Source: Endozoicomonas sp. GU-1
GTDB taxonomy: Bacteria; Pseudomonadota; Gammaproteobacteria; Pseudomonadales; Endozoicomonadaceae
Length of the DNA: 64,000 nucleotides
Direction: 5' to 3'
NCBI RefSeq assembly: GCF_027366395.1
Contig: NZ_CP114771.1
Location: 4,898,001 to 4,962,000, forward strand
Shown: piece by piece, positions 28,596 to 38,020 of the stretch
Layout of the letters: every line of letters begins with the position of its first letter
How positions within the stretch are numbered: position 1 is the first letter of the stretch
Program-made: the position numbers and the translations under genes
Notes under the pieces: model-generated
Database searches by the model: none
Seen by the model: only the letters and a program-made list of their open reading frames with translations
Told to the model about the DNA's origin: nothing

Positions 28596-29547
28596 ATGAA
28601 AATCAAACTGGCTAATCCCCGTGGCTTTTGTGCAGGTGTGGACCGTGCCATTGAGATCGTCAACCGGGCACTTGATGTTTTCGGTCCTCCTATTTATGTC
28701 CGTCATGAGGTGGTCCACAACAAGTTTGTGGTGGAAAACCTGAAAGAGCGTGGGGCAATCTTTGTCGATGAGCTGAATCAGGTACCGGATGACGTCATCG
28801 TTATTTTCAGTGCCCACGGTGTTTCCCGGGCTGTAGAGGATGAAGCACAACGTCGGGGCCTGAAAGTGTTTGATGCCTCCTGCCCGCTGGTTAAAAAAGT
28901 TCATATGGAAGTGGTGCGCTATTCCCGGGATGGCATGGAGTGTGTACTGATTGGTCACCATGGGCACCCTGAAGTGGAAGGCACCATGGGGCAGTACGAC
29001 TCGCGAAACGGCGGTGCTATGTATCTGGTTGAAAACGAAGACGATGTTCGTGCTCTTGAGGTAGCAGACCCTTCCAGGCTGGCCTATGTCACCCAGACAA
29101 CCCTTTCCATGGATGACACTGCCAAAGTGATTGAAGCCCTGCGTCTCAAGTTCCCTGAGATACAGGGACCACGGAAAGACGATATTTGCTATGCCACGCA
29201 GAACCGGCAGGATGCGGTAAAAATTCTGGCGGGACAGTGTGACCTGGTGTTGGTGGTCGGCTCAGTGAACAGCTCAAACTCCAACCGACTGCGGGAACTG
29301 GCCGAGCGCTCCGGGGGCTGAAGCTTATCTGGTGGATAATGCCGACGATGTCAAACCGGGATGGCTGGTGGACAAGGCATCCATTGGTATCACAGCAGGC
29401 GCTTCGGCACCGGATATTCTGGTTCAGGGCGTTATCACGCGGTTAAAAGAACTGGGTGCAGAATTACCGGAAGAGCTGGCTGGTAAAGAAGAGAATATTG
29501 TCTTTACCATGCCTAGAGAGCTGCGTTTGAAAGCGGTTTCTGATTAA
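28596..29547 (+). CDS. ispH: 4-hydroxy-3-methylbut-2-enyl diphosphate reductase, frameshifted
   Basis: IspH is the last enzyme of the MEP isoprenoid pathway, an iron-sulfur protein converting HMBPP to IPP and DMAPP; it supplies ispB in this window. The first frame carries [20 protein letters not shown] with cluster Cys, [25 protein letters not shown] and [13 protein letters not shown], and breaks at a stop after ELAERSGG. The rest ([24 protein letters not shown], then the C-terminus) continues in the +1 frame. Dropping one G from the G5 run at 29313-29317 joins them into one protein of about 316 residues. The gene is normally essential where the MEP pathway is the only route, so a base-calling error is the likeliest explanation. 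The ATG at 28596 fits the family start. Confidence 0.9.
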
Positions 29548-29890
29548 TTCATTTTTTTAATTTTTGCAAACAATCGGTCAAAGTAAACGTTATTCGTTGA
29601 ATAAAATCTGATCAATGGCCATGAATAACGATAAGCTGTAAAGGTTGGTTAACACGCCTCTTGGCATTTTTAACCGGGTTTTGGGCTTTCTGCTGATTGC
29701 TGACCCATTGATCAAAGGAAAGGAACCTTTAATAGATTAAATCCTGGTACTTCAGTTTTCGGGTTTAAAATTGGGTAAAAGATGCAATGTCTTCTCACCA
29801 GAAAGCCTGACGCAGATTCAGTTGGCATGACAGCTTCTGGCAATTGGATACCGCACATCATCAAAAAAACTGAGTGCCAGGGATTGGGCA
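29548..29890. other. AT-rich gap between ispH and the first minor-pilin operon
   Basis: About 340 bp without a recognisable gene (460 bp if the first pilin starts at 30008). It is A/T-rich just after ispH (ATTTTTTTAATTTTTGC), but no GC-rich terminator stem, tRNA or clear promoter was seen. In other gammaproteobacteria this is also where the pilin cluster follows ispH. Confidence 0.5.
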
Positions 29891-30508
29891 ATGAAGTACA
29901 AGGTTGGGCATCGTTTCTCAGCAATTCATGTTGCCAGCTCTCATACAGCCTGTGAGAGCAATCGCCATTTCCCGTCTGAATATTTCCCCCAAACTCCGTT
30001 AAAAACAATGGGTGTTTCTCTGGTTGAGTTACTGGTCTCCCTGTCCGTTGCGGCTATTTTGATCGCAGTGTCGGCACCCGGCATGAAAACCCTTATCGTC
30101 AATAACCGGATCGATAATGTGGCAGATGAACTGTATGGCAGTTTGATGCTGGCCAGATCTGAGGCTGTCAAACGACAACGAACCGTTTCATTATGTAGCA
30201 CTGTGGATGATCTGACCTGCGATGAAAGTAACGCTGGCTGGCATCACGGCTGGCTTATTTTTACGGATGAACGTGATGATGGTCTATTGAACGACAGTGA
30301 CCAGGTGATTCGTCGTGTTGCAGGGCAGTCAGAGCTTATCTCAATCCTGTGGAATCGTGGTTACAGCCTTCGCTTCAATAGCCGTGGCCAGACCAGTCAG
30401 GCAGGCACTTTTCAGGTTTGTGACCAGGACAGTAACAGTGATGCCAAAGCAATTATTATCAGCATGACAGGCCGTCTCCGGACGGAGGAGTGGGGCGCAT
30501 GCGGCTGA
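29891..30508 (+). CDS. fimT: Minor pseudopilin, FimT/GspH type (cluster 1)
   Basis: A type IV pilus minor pilin of the FimT/FimU (GspH) group, thought to prime pilus assembly from the inner membrane. The prepilin motif MG/VSLVELLVSLSVAA has Glu at position +5 after cleavage and a hydrophobic helix of about 20 residues; the pattern LMLARSEAVKRQRTVSLC, the GWLIFTDE strand and the C-terminal RTEEWGACG are typical of FimT. The start is uncertain: ATG 29891 (AGGGA eleven bases upstream) gives an unusually long leader of about 41 residues, whereas ATG 30008 gives a leader of only Met-Gly. It is the first gene of the fimT-pilV-pilW-pilX-pilY1-pilE operon, with pilV overlapping its 3' end. Confidence 0.85.
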   Translation: MKYKVGHRFSAIHVASSHTACESNRHFPSEYFPQTPLKTMGVSLVELLVSLSVAAILIAVSAPGMKTLIVNNRIDNVADELYGSLMLARSEAVKRQRTVSLCSTVDDLTCDESNAGWHHGWLIFTDERDDGLLNDSDQVIRRVAGQSELISILWNRGYSLRFNSRGQTSQAGTFQVCDQDSNSDAKAIIISMTGRLRTEEWGACG

Positions 30509-31017
30509 AGGATGTTCATAGTGATGGCAAAAGCCCTGAGAAAAAGAACCGGGGTGCAGGGTTGATAGAAGTATTGATCAGCCTGCTGGTGATCATCATC
30601 GGCATTCTTGGTATGGCAGGAGTACATAGCAGCAGTTTGCAGTATAACCAGTCAGCCTATGTGCAATCACAGGCTACCTTTTTAGCGACGGATATGCTGG
30701 ATCGTATTCAGGCCAACAACAGCCTGGCCAGAAGCGGTATCAGTTATCAGGCAGGTTTGAATGATCTTGAATACAGCCAATGCATTGACAGCGGCTACCC
30801 CGACAGCTGCGAAGCTGGAAGCTGTAGTCCTCAGGAAATGGCGGCCTACGATATTCTGCAATGGAAGTTTCAGCTGACCTGCCAGATTCCGGGCAGCACG
30901 GGTTCAATTACCTACCAGGACAGTGAGGGTGTTCGAACGTATATCATTCGTCTCAGTTTCCCGGATATGGGCAACAGGGCCCCCCTGAGTGATGTGGTAT
31001 TAAAGGGGATACTATGA
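30499..31017 (+). CDS. pilV: Minor pilin PilV (cluster 1)
   Basis: PilV is a minor pilin of the tip-priming complex with PilW, PilX, FimU and PilY1. The 172-residue protein has a charged leader (KSPEKKNRG) and cleavage before AGLIEVLISLLVIIIGILG, with Glu at +5. The pattern QSQATFLATDMLDRIQANN just after the helix and the 'D..QWKFQLTC..PGS.G' C-terminal segment are PilV hallmarks. It contains several cysteines likely to form disulfides. Its ATG lies inside the end of fimT, and its stop overlaps the pilW start (ATGA). Confidence 0.88.
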   Translation: MRLKDVHSDGKSPEKKNRGAGLIEVLISLLVIIIGILGMAGVHSSSLQYNQSAYVQSQATFLATDMLDRIQANNSLARSGISYQAGLNDLEYSQCIDSGYPDSCEAGSCSPQEMAAYDILQWKFQLTCQIPGSTGSITYQDSEGVRTYIIRLSFPDMGNRAPLSDVVLKGIL

Positions 31018-32063
31018 AGCGGAGTGAGAAAGGATTCTCTTTGGTTGAAATGATGATTGCCCTGGTCCTTGGTCTGGTTCTTTTTACCGGGGTTGGCCAC
31101 CTGGTACTGGCATCCAGCCGATCGTGGGTATTGCAGGATGAGCTGGCACGGGTTCAGGAAAATGGTCGGCTGGCCCTGGATATTCTGGGGCAAAGTATCA
31201 GTACTGCGGGATATACCGGCTGTCCTGCCCAGGCAAAGCTGGCCAATTTAGTCTATTCCGATAACGATAATCGTCAGTGGATGATGCATTTTGATAAAGG
31301 CGTTCTGGGCATTCCTGCCGGTAACAGTGTTGAGCAGCAGCTGGACAGCAATGCTATCTCTGAAGCCATTATTATCCACAGTGTTGATAGCAATCAGTCC
31401 ACCCTGGTCAGTGGCCATAATACTGGCACTGCTTCGGCAACACTGGCACAAAGCCGTAGCCATGATGAAGGTGATCTTCTGGCGCTGATTTCATCAGACT
31501 GTGGGCAGGTTTCCATTTTCCGGGCAGGGGCGGCAACAACCAATAGTGTGGTGACGCATCCGGCAGCAGGCAGTAGCAGCCTTTACAACTGTATCAGTCA
31601 GTTACAGGGTAACTTCAGTTGTCATGGCAGTACTGTTGGTTCCGGCAATATCAGTCACCGGGGATCACGACTGGCACCTTTGCAGTCTTATGCCTTCTAT
31701 CTGAGGGAAAGCAATAACGTACCGACACTGTACCGGAAACTGGCGGGTGAATACGCCAGTGGCAATAGCATCAATACAGAAGCGCTGGTCGAAGGCATTG
31801 AAGACCTGAGTATTCGTTATGGGCTGGACAGTGATAATGACGGGGTTGCCAACCGGTATATGACCGTCGGTGAAATAACACCTTACAGCGATGAGTGGCG
31901 GCAGATTATTACGGTCAAGCTTGAACTGCTGGTTCGGAGTTTTACTGAAGTGGCTCCGGAAGCTCAGGCCTATTTCTTTGCTGGCCAGCGAGTGCTGCCT
32001 GATGATCTCTATGTTCGTCGAAGCTTTATGAAAACCATTAAGCTGAGGAACCGGGGGCTGTGA
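31014..32063 (+). CDS. pilW: Minor pilin PilW (cluster 1)
   Basis: PilW is a large minor pilin (349 residues) linking PilV/PilX to the PilY1 tip. The leader MKRSEKG precedes FSLVEMMIALVLGLVLFTG, with Glu at +5. The segment ELARVQENGRLALDILGQSISTAGYTGC is the recognisable PilW block, and the C-terminal half has GIEDLSIRYGLDSDNDGVANRY before a long beta-rich end. Its ATG overlaps the pilV stop and its TGA overlaps the pilX start, so translation is coupled along the operon. Confidence 0.88.
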   Translation: MKRSEKGFSLVEMMIALVLGLVLFTGVGHLVLASSRSWVLQDELARVQENGRLALDILGQSISTAGYTGCPAQAKLANLVYSDNDNRQWMMHFDKGVLGIPAGNSVEQQLDSNAISEAIIIHSVDSNQSTLVSGHNTGTASATLAQSRSHDEGDLLALISSDCGQVSIFRAGAATTNSVVTHPAAGSSSLYNCISQLQGNFSCHGSTVGSGNISHRGSRLAPLQSYAFYLRESNNVPTLYRKLAGEYASGNSINTEALVEGIEDLSIRYGLDSDNDGVANRYMTVGEITPYSDEWRQIITVKLELLVRSFTEVAPEAQAYFFAGQRVLPDDLYVRRSFMKTIKLRNRGL

Positions 32064-32680
32064 TGGGAATCATTTTAACTGCCGCAGGCCAACATACTGA
32101 GTCTTTCTGGAAAAGCCGTTTATTGCATCCGGAAACAGGTGAGAGAGGAAGTATATTGCTGGTCAGCCTGGTGATGTTGCTGGTTATGACGGTTGCTGGT
32201 TTGACCGCTGTAAAAATGGCAACGCTTGAAGAGAAGATGAGTGGTAATTATCAGGATCAGCAGATGGCATTTTATGCGGCAGAGGCGGCGTTAAAAGAGG
32301 CGGAAAATTTTATTGCCGATAATGAACTGGCCTTATCAGGCTTTGGCGTGAATTGTGACAATGGGTACTGTTTTGCCGGAAGCGATATTGACGATATTGG
32401 CAGCTGTGACCCGGGTGTTTCCGAGCCCTGGTTAACGGGTACCTTGTGGAGTGCGAGCGATCGGCACAGAGTGACGACAGTTACCATCAGCGGTATATCA
32501 GCCCGGGCCAAATACATTATTGAGTTTCGCTGCTATATCGCCAAAGAGGCATCAGGGCCTTTACCAGACCCGGCCAACCGTGGGGACTGGGCTCAATTCT
32601 ATCGGATTACCGCTCTGGCTACTGGCGGTTCGGGTGATTCGCGGGTAATGCTTCAAACGTCGTATAAAAAAAGCAGCTGA
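32063..32680 (+). CDS. pilX: Minor pilin PilX (cluster 1)
   Basis: PilX is a minor pilin of the priming complex; the family (GspK-like) lacks Glu at +5. Here the leader of about 28 residues ends ETGERG before SILLVSLVMLLVMTVAGLTA, and the following KMATLEEKMSGNYQDQQMAFYAAEAAL is the PilX signature. The 205-residue protein ends with a beta-rich domain carrying several Cys. I used the ATG at 32063; a GTG at 32060 is in the same frame. It overlaps the pilW stop by one base and precedes pilY1 after 44 bp. Confidence 0.87.
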   Translation: MGIILTAAGQHTESFWKSRLLHPETGERGSILLVSLVMLLVMTVAGLTAVKMATLEEKMSGNYQDQQMAFYAAEAALKEAENFIADNELALSGFGVNCDNGYCFAGSDIDDIGSCDPGVSEPWLTGTLWSASDRHRVTTVTISGISARAKYIIEFRCYIAKEASGPLPDPANRGDWAQFYRITALATGGSGDSRVMLQTSYKKSS

Positions 32681-32724
32681 TTTTGAGTTAACGTTGGAAT
32701 ATTAACAGGGAAGCGGAGGTGATC

Positions 32725-35700
32725 ATGGATCGATATACCTCACATGGTTTTACTCTCAGGCAGGTCATGTTGTTCGGATTGCTGTTGCTGTTTTCTTTAA
32801 GGGCCAATGCTGAAGCGGTTTCCAGTGATTATGCAGCAACGCCCCCCTTGATCAGTAATACATCGGAGCCACTGGTGATGCTGGTGATGTCCGTTGATCA
32901 TGAACTTTTTAAAAAAGCGTACAGCGATTATACGGACCTGGATTCGGATGGACGACTGGATACCAGCTATGTGGACAGTTTTGACTATCTCGGGTATTTC
33001 GACAGTGGCTGGTGCTATCAATACGCTTCCGGACGCTATTCTCCGGTAGCCCAAGCCACCGGTGATCACGGGCACTATTGCACCACCTCTGAGGCTCCCT
33101 GGAGTGGTAACTTTCTGAACTGGGCCACCATGACACGGATGGACATCCTCAGAACGGTGCTTTTTGGTGGCAAGCGATCAACGGATACCGATAATCAAAC
33201 GATACTGGAACGGGCTTATATCCCCAGGGATGTACATGCATTTGTTAAGGTGTACAGAAGCAGTGTTTCTGGTATTCCAACAGAAAATTTTACGCCCTTT
33301 AGCGACAGTGAGATCAGCCTTTGCAATGTTGCCGGTTCCGAAAATGGCACGCCTGAAGTCAGGGTTGCCAGGGAAGCTTGGCCGCGATGGGCTTCAACTG
33401 AAGAAAGACAGTGTCAGTGGGGTAGAGTAAACAGTCCTTCTACCTGGTACAGATTAACAACGAATGACGTTTATATTGAGGCTTGTGTCACAGATAAAGA
33501 CGCTGTTAATACCGATCGCTGTAAGCTGTACAGCACCGGCAATAGCAAACCCACAGGCTTGCTTCAGCAGTATGGTGAGTCAGGGGATATTCGCTTTGGC
33601 TTAATTAGTGGTTCTTATGATAAAAATATTTCCGGTGGCGTATTGCGGAAAAATATCAGCAAAATTGCCGGTAATACGCAGAGTGTTGATGATGAGATAG
33701 ACCTGGCTACCGGCCGTTTCAACAGTGTTGAAGGCATTATTCATAACATCAATAAGTTCAGACTGGCGAAGTACAGTTTTTCCCAGAACAAATATACGGA
33801 TTGCGGTACTTACGGAATTTCTGTTTCGGACTTTAAAGGCAGCAGAGGCACATACTCCTCTAAGCATTGCAGTATGTGGGGCAATCCGCTGGCTGAACTT
33901 TATTTAGAGGCACTTCGCTATTTTTCCGGAAATTCAGCGGCTACCAGTAGTTTTGATACCACGAATGACCGTGCTTTTGTCAGTGACTTATCCAGGGAAA
34001 GCTGGGCCAATCCCATGTCATCGGAAAGTGCCTGTGCCAACTGCTCCATTATTGTGTTATCCACAGGCCTGAATTCTTTCGATACCGATCAGCTATCCAG
34101 CAGTTCGGACCTGCCTGGAATGACAGGAACCAGCTCCGTAAATAGCAAAACAGATGAAGTGGGCAACCATGAGTATGGCGGTAATTTTGCCGGTAACTAC
34201 CTGGTTGGCGGAACCGGAAGTAAACGTCAATGCACTTCAAAGTATTTGTCAGGACTTTCTAAAGCCGTTGGCCTGTGCCCGGAAATTCCTCAGCTGGAAG
34301 GGGGGTATCAGGCAGCAGGACTTGCTTATTATGGAAATACCAGCGACCTGCGTACCGATTTTGACGGTTCTCAGAAAGTGAAAACTTATGCCATTGAAAT
34401 GGCCGAATCCTTGCCGGGTTTTACCTTGGATGTGAATGGTAAATCATTTACTTTTCAGCCGTTTTGTCAGAGTAGCTCTAACTTCAATGGTAACAATATC
34501 AGTGACTGCTCTTTAACCGATGTGGTGATTGAAGAGCAGATACTGAATGCCACAGGACAGGTTGTTCAGGGCTCTCTTCTGTTTACCTGGGAGGATTCGC
34601 TCTGGGGAAATGACTACGACTATGACGCTTCTTCCAGAATCAAGTTCTGTGTTGGCAATCAATGCAACCAAACCACAGACAGCACGCTGACGACAACCGG
34701 GTTTAATGCCAATGAAGTCAGGGTGGCTGTGCAGGTGGATGGCGTATTTGCCGGTCTGAATATGCGCTTCTCTTACACCGTCACCGGGAGTTCGGGGCGT
34801 GATGGACTGCAAACTGATTATGCCTACAAGGGAACAACCGCATTTAAGGTTACTGATTTTACCGCCTCCGGAGCGGCTGCTGGCGTGTTGCCCAAACCGC
34901 TGTTTCTTGCGGCAAAATACGGTGGCTTTATCGATCTTGATGGCGATGGCAGTCCCAATCATGATGCTGATGGGGATGGCAGCCCTGATAGCGACGATCA
35001 CCGTGAGTGGGACAATAGAAATAATGTGACGGGAGCCCTGGGCTCGGATGGCTTGCCGGATAACTATTTTTTCGCCAGAAATCCAGCCTTGCTTGCCAGT
35101 CAGTTGGGGCAGGTACTTGAAGATATTTCCAGTCGGGTCTCTTCGGCAACGAATGCGGCGCTGTTTGCCAATAGCTCTACAGGCACTGGCGCGATCTATC
35201 AGGCACTGTTTCAGCCAAGCCTGGATATCAATGGCAAGTCGGTGACCTGGGGCGGTATTCTCCATTCACTGTTTATCGATAGCAAAGGCTATATCCGTGA
35301 AGATGGCAACGGGAATGCCCAACTGGATGACTACCGCTCAGATAAAATTGTTGAACTGTTTTTTGATCCGAATGCCGGGCAGACCATGGTCCAGCGCTAC
35401 AACTCTGACGACTTTGGTGTCACCAGGGTAGCCGATGGCCCGCTGAAATCACTCGCTTCGCTGGAAACAATTTGGGATGCCAGAGAGCAGCTGGCCTTAT
35501 TGAGTGACCTGACCAACCAGCGAACCTATAACGCACTCGCCTCCGGTGGCCGACATATGCTGACCTGGCTGGATATCAATAATAATCAGCAGGTGGACGA
35601 TGATGAACAGCTGCCGTTTATGCCTTCAACCTTTACTGGACATGAAGGGTATCTGGGCATCTCTGCCAGTGAAGTCGCTACTGTCGTTAACTATGTTCGG

Positions 35701-37500
35701 GGAGAAGAGCAGGCTGGCACCCGTTCCCGTACCATCGACTTTGATGAAGATGGTATTGATGAAGTCTGGCGCCTTGGGGACATCGTTCACTCAACACCCA
35801 GACTGGTGGCAGCACCCGATAGTCGTTACGACGCCTATTACAACGACAGCAGCTATCGAACCTTCCGCAATCAATACCTGAATCGGCGGCATATGCTCTA
35901 CGTCGGAGCCAACGATGGTTTGATTCATGCCTTTAATGGCGGGTTCTGGGAAGAGAGTTCCTACCGCTATGAGCGCACAGCCAGTCATGGTGAGGTACAG
36001 CATCCGCTGGGTTCAGAGCTTTGGAGTTACGCACCAATGAATCTGTTACCTCACCTTCGCTGGCTCACTGAGACCGATTACCCCCATGTTTATTACATGG
36101 ATTCGGAACCGATGGTCTTCGATGCCAATATCTTCGCTGATGACAGCACTCATCCTGGTGGCTGGGGAACGGTTCTGGTGGTGGGTATGAGACTGGGAGG
36201 GGGCAATATTGATGTCACCATCGACAGTGAAAGTCGTACCATGCGCTCTGCCTGGGTGGTGTTGGATATCACTGATCCCGAGCAACCACCGGAGTTGCTG
36301 GCTGAAATTACCCATGCTGATCTGGGTTTTACCACCTCACAGCCTGCGCTGGTTAAACGGCGGAAAGCTGGTGCGGATGTTAATGGCGAGACCGATTGGA
36401 GTAATCCGGTACAAAACGAATGGTACCTGGTGTTTGGCTCCGGGCCAGCAGGCAGCGGGTCTACTGCCCTGAGATCAGCCCTGGAGCAGGGAACGTCGGA
36501 TCAGAATCTTCGGGTATTTGCTTATGATCTGAATAACAAGAATTTTGTTACCGGTTTTGATCCCCTTGTGACCTCCTATTCCACGGCTTATGCAGGCGAT
36601 ATGGTGGCTGAAGACTGGGACCGGGATTACCAGGATAATGCCGTTTACTTTGGCACGGTTGAGACCGGAGGTGCCGGTTTGAGCGGAAAGCTGATGAGGC
36701 TAAGGCTGACATCAGCACTGGAAAACTCCAGCCTGAATGTGTTTATGGATGCCGGACAGCCGATTATGGCCCCCCCCATGACCGTGACTGATGACAACAG
36801 CTTCTGGGTATACTCCGGAACAGGTCGGCTGCTGACCAATGGTGACAATCGCAGTACGGAGGCCAACTATTTCTACGGTGTTCAGGAGCCGTTGAACAGC
36901 TCCAGGCAGTTTACCTATGCATCTGTCAGCCAGAGCAATCTGGTCAATGTGGGGGATGTGGTTGTATTTACCAATGGTGATGTCGTGCAGAAGTCAGACT
37001 CCTCCTATACGCCATTTACGGTAGGCTCCCGAACCATCAACAGTTTCGGTACCTTACAGGCGGTGGTCGCTGAGCAGGGGGGGTGGACGCTGCCTCTCAG
37101 TGTTGATGGCTCTGGCCCAGCCGGACGAAGTGTGAACCGCGCTGCCAGGCTGTTCTCCCAAATCCTGTTTACTGAATACCGTCCACCTGCGGACAGTTGT
37201 TCCATTGATGGTACAAGCTCACTTTATGCCGTTCATTACCTGACCGGTACCGCATCGCCTGATGCCGTCCTGGGCAGTGTGCCTGTGGAAAGTCTGGAGC
37301 TGGAGCGTTCCCTGAATAAGGTGAGTCTGGGGATCGGTTATGCTTCTTCACCGGTGGTCCATCAGGGGGAAGGAGGGAAACTGACTGCGGTGACCCAGGG
37401 GGCCGGGGGCAGTATTACGGCAACAAACCTTGATTACAGTTTCAGCTCAGAAGGACGGCAGAGCTGGTGGCAGATTTTCAGCATTCCATGGATTGATTGA
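32725..37500 (+). CDS. pilY1: Type IV pilus tip-associated adhesin PilY1
   Basis: PilY1 sits at the pilus tip, is needed for assembly and retraction, and can act as adhesin and mechanosensor. The protein has 1591 residues from ATG 32725, which has GGAGG just upstream; GTG 32719 is less likely. A signal segment at about 1-31 ends ANAEA. The N-terminal region contains DLDSDGRLD, but I see no VWA metal site (DxSxS). A calcium-type stretch DLDGDGSPNHDADGDGSPD lies near 738. The C-terminal 600 residues match the PilC/PilY1 beta-propeller, with the conserved calcium loop DFDEDGIDEVWR near 1006, LGDIVHSTPRLV, VGANDGLIHAFNG and ELWSYAPMNLLP. pilE follows after one base. Confidence 0.92.
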   Translation: MDRYTSHGFTLRQVMLFGLLLLFSLRANAEAVSSDYAATPPLISNTSEPLVMLVMSVDHELFKKAYSDYTDLDSDGRLDTSYVDSFDYLGYFDSGWCYQYASGRYSPVAQATGDHGHYCTTSEAPWSGNFLNWATMTRMDILRTVLFGGKRSTDTDNQTILERAYIPRDVHAFVKVYRSSVSGIPTENFTPFSDSEISLCNVAGSENGTPEVRVAREAWPRWASTEERQCQWGRVNSPSTWYRLTTNDVYIEACVTDKDAVNTDRCKLYSTGNSKPTGLLQQYGESGDIRFGLISGSYDKNISGGVLRKNISKIAGNTQSVDDEIDLATGRFNSVEGIIHNINKFRLAKYSFSQNKYTDCGTYGISVSDFKGSRGTYSSKHCSMWGNPLAELYLEALRYFSGNSAATSSFDTTNDRAFVSDLSRESWANPMSSESACANCSIIVLSTGLNSFDTDQLSSSSDLPGMTGTSSVNSKTDEVGNHEYGGNFAGNYLVGGTGSKRQCTSKYLSGLSKAVGLCPEIPQLEGGYQAAGLAYYGNTSDLRTDFDGSQKVKTYAIEMAESLPGFTLDVNGKSFTFQPFCQSSSNFNGNNISDCSLTDVVIEEQILNATGQVVQGSLLFTWEDSLWGNDYDYDASSRIKFCVGNQCNQTTDSTLTTTGFNANEVRVAVQVDGVFAGLNMRFSYTVTGSSGRDGLQTDYAYKGTTAFKVTDFTASGAAAGVLPKPLFLAAKYGGFIDLDGDGSPNHDADGDGSPDSDDHREWDNRNNVTGALGSDGLPDNYFFARNPALLASQLGQVLEDISSRVSSATNAALFANSSTGTGAIYQALFQPSLDINGKSVTWGGILHSLFIDSKGYIREDGNGNAQLDDYRSDKIVELFFDPNAGQTMVQRYNSDDFGVTRVADGPLKSLASLETIWDAREQLALLSDLTNQRTYNALASGGRHMLTWLDINNNQQVDDDEQLPFMPSTFTGHEGYLGISASEVATVVNYVRGEEQAGTRSRTIDFDEDGIDEVWRLGDIVHSTPRLVAAPDSRYDAYYNDSSYRTFRNQYLNRRHMLYVGANDGLIHAFNGGFWEESSYRYERTASHGEVQHPLGSELWSYAPMNLLPHLRWLTETDYPHVYYMDSEPMVFDANIFADDSTHPGGWGTVLVVGMRLGGGNIDVTIDSESRTMRSAWVVLDITDPEQPPELLAEITHADLGFTTSQPALVKRRKAGADVNGETDWSNPVQNEWYLVFGSGPAGSGSTALRSALEQGTSDQNLRVFAYDLNNKNFVTGFDPLVTSYSTAYAGDMVAEDWDRDYQDNAVYFGTVETGGAGLSGKLMRLRLTSALENSSLNVFMDAGQPIMAPPMTVTDDNSFWVYSGTGRLLTNGDNRSTEANYFYGVQEPLNSSRQFTYASVSQSNLVNVGDVVVFTNGDVVQKSDSSYTPFTVGSRTINSFGTLQAVVAEQGGWTLPLSVDGSGPAGRSVNRAARLFSQILFTEYRPPADSCSIDGTSSLYAVHYLTGTASPDAVLGSVPVESLELERSLNKVSLGIGYASSPVVHQGEGGKLTAVTQGAGGSITATNLDYSFSSEGRQSWWQIFSIPWID

Positions 37501-37501
37501 T

Positions 37502-37909
37502 ATGAATACAGATAAACCAGTGAAAAATAGTCATGAAAAGGGGTTTTCATTACCCGAGCTGATTATTGTTGTCGCCATAATTGGTCTTCTGGCAGGTATC
37601 GTCTATCCCTCCTACAGCCAGTATATGTATGAAGTTCGACGCAGCGATGCCTGGGCCGCCCTGACCGCCGCTATGGCTGCCCAGGAGCGCTGGTACTCTG
37701 TTAACCATACCTATACAGACTCTATGGATATGCTCGGTGGAAGCAGTTCTCCCGAGGGTTATTACAACCTGAGCGTTGAAGCCGACAACTCCTCATTTAC
37801 CCTGACAGCCACTGCGCTGGGCAATGGTGTCCAGGCTACGGACTCAGGTTGTACACAGTTTACTGTGGATCATTTAGGGGTTCTGGCCCCGGAAGCGTGC
37901 TGGAAATAA
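37502..37909 (+). CDS. pilE: Minor pilin PilE (cluster 1)
   Basis: A minor type IV pilin of the PilE group that connects the priming complex to the major pilin. The 135-residue protein has the leader NSHEKG before FSLPELIIVVAIIGLLAG, with Glu at +5, then SYSQYMYEVRRSDAWAAL and AAQERWYSVNHTYT, a standard PilE helix, and a C-terminal disulfide loop (Cys in DSGCTQFTV and in EACWK). It starts one base after the pilY1 stop and closes the first operon. Note the Pro at +4, unusual but seen in some pilins. Confidence 0.87.
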   Translation: MNTDKPVKNSHEKGFSLPELIIVVAIIGLLAGIVYPSYSQYMYEVRRSDAWAALTAAMAAQERWYSVNHTYTDSMDMLGGSSSPEGYYNLSVEADNSSFTLTATALGNGVQATDSGCTQFTVDHLGVLAPEACWK

Positions 37910-38020
37910 ACGGACGACTTCCAGTTTTTATCCTTGTTTTTGTACCGTCTATCGACTTCTGAACGTCGGTTTAACTCACACACCTAGATTTAAAGAAAGG
38001 CGTCCTCGACAGGGAAGTAG

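Noticed and set aside
34513-35265. 250-codon minus-strand frame opposite pilY1
   Set aside because: Within the pilY1 coding sequence; composition of a shadow frame.
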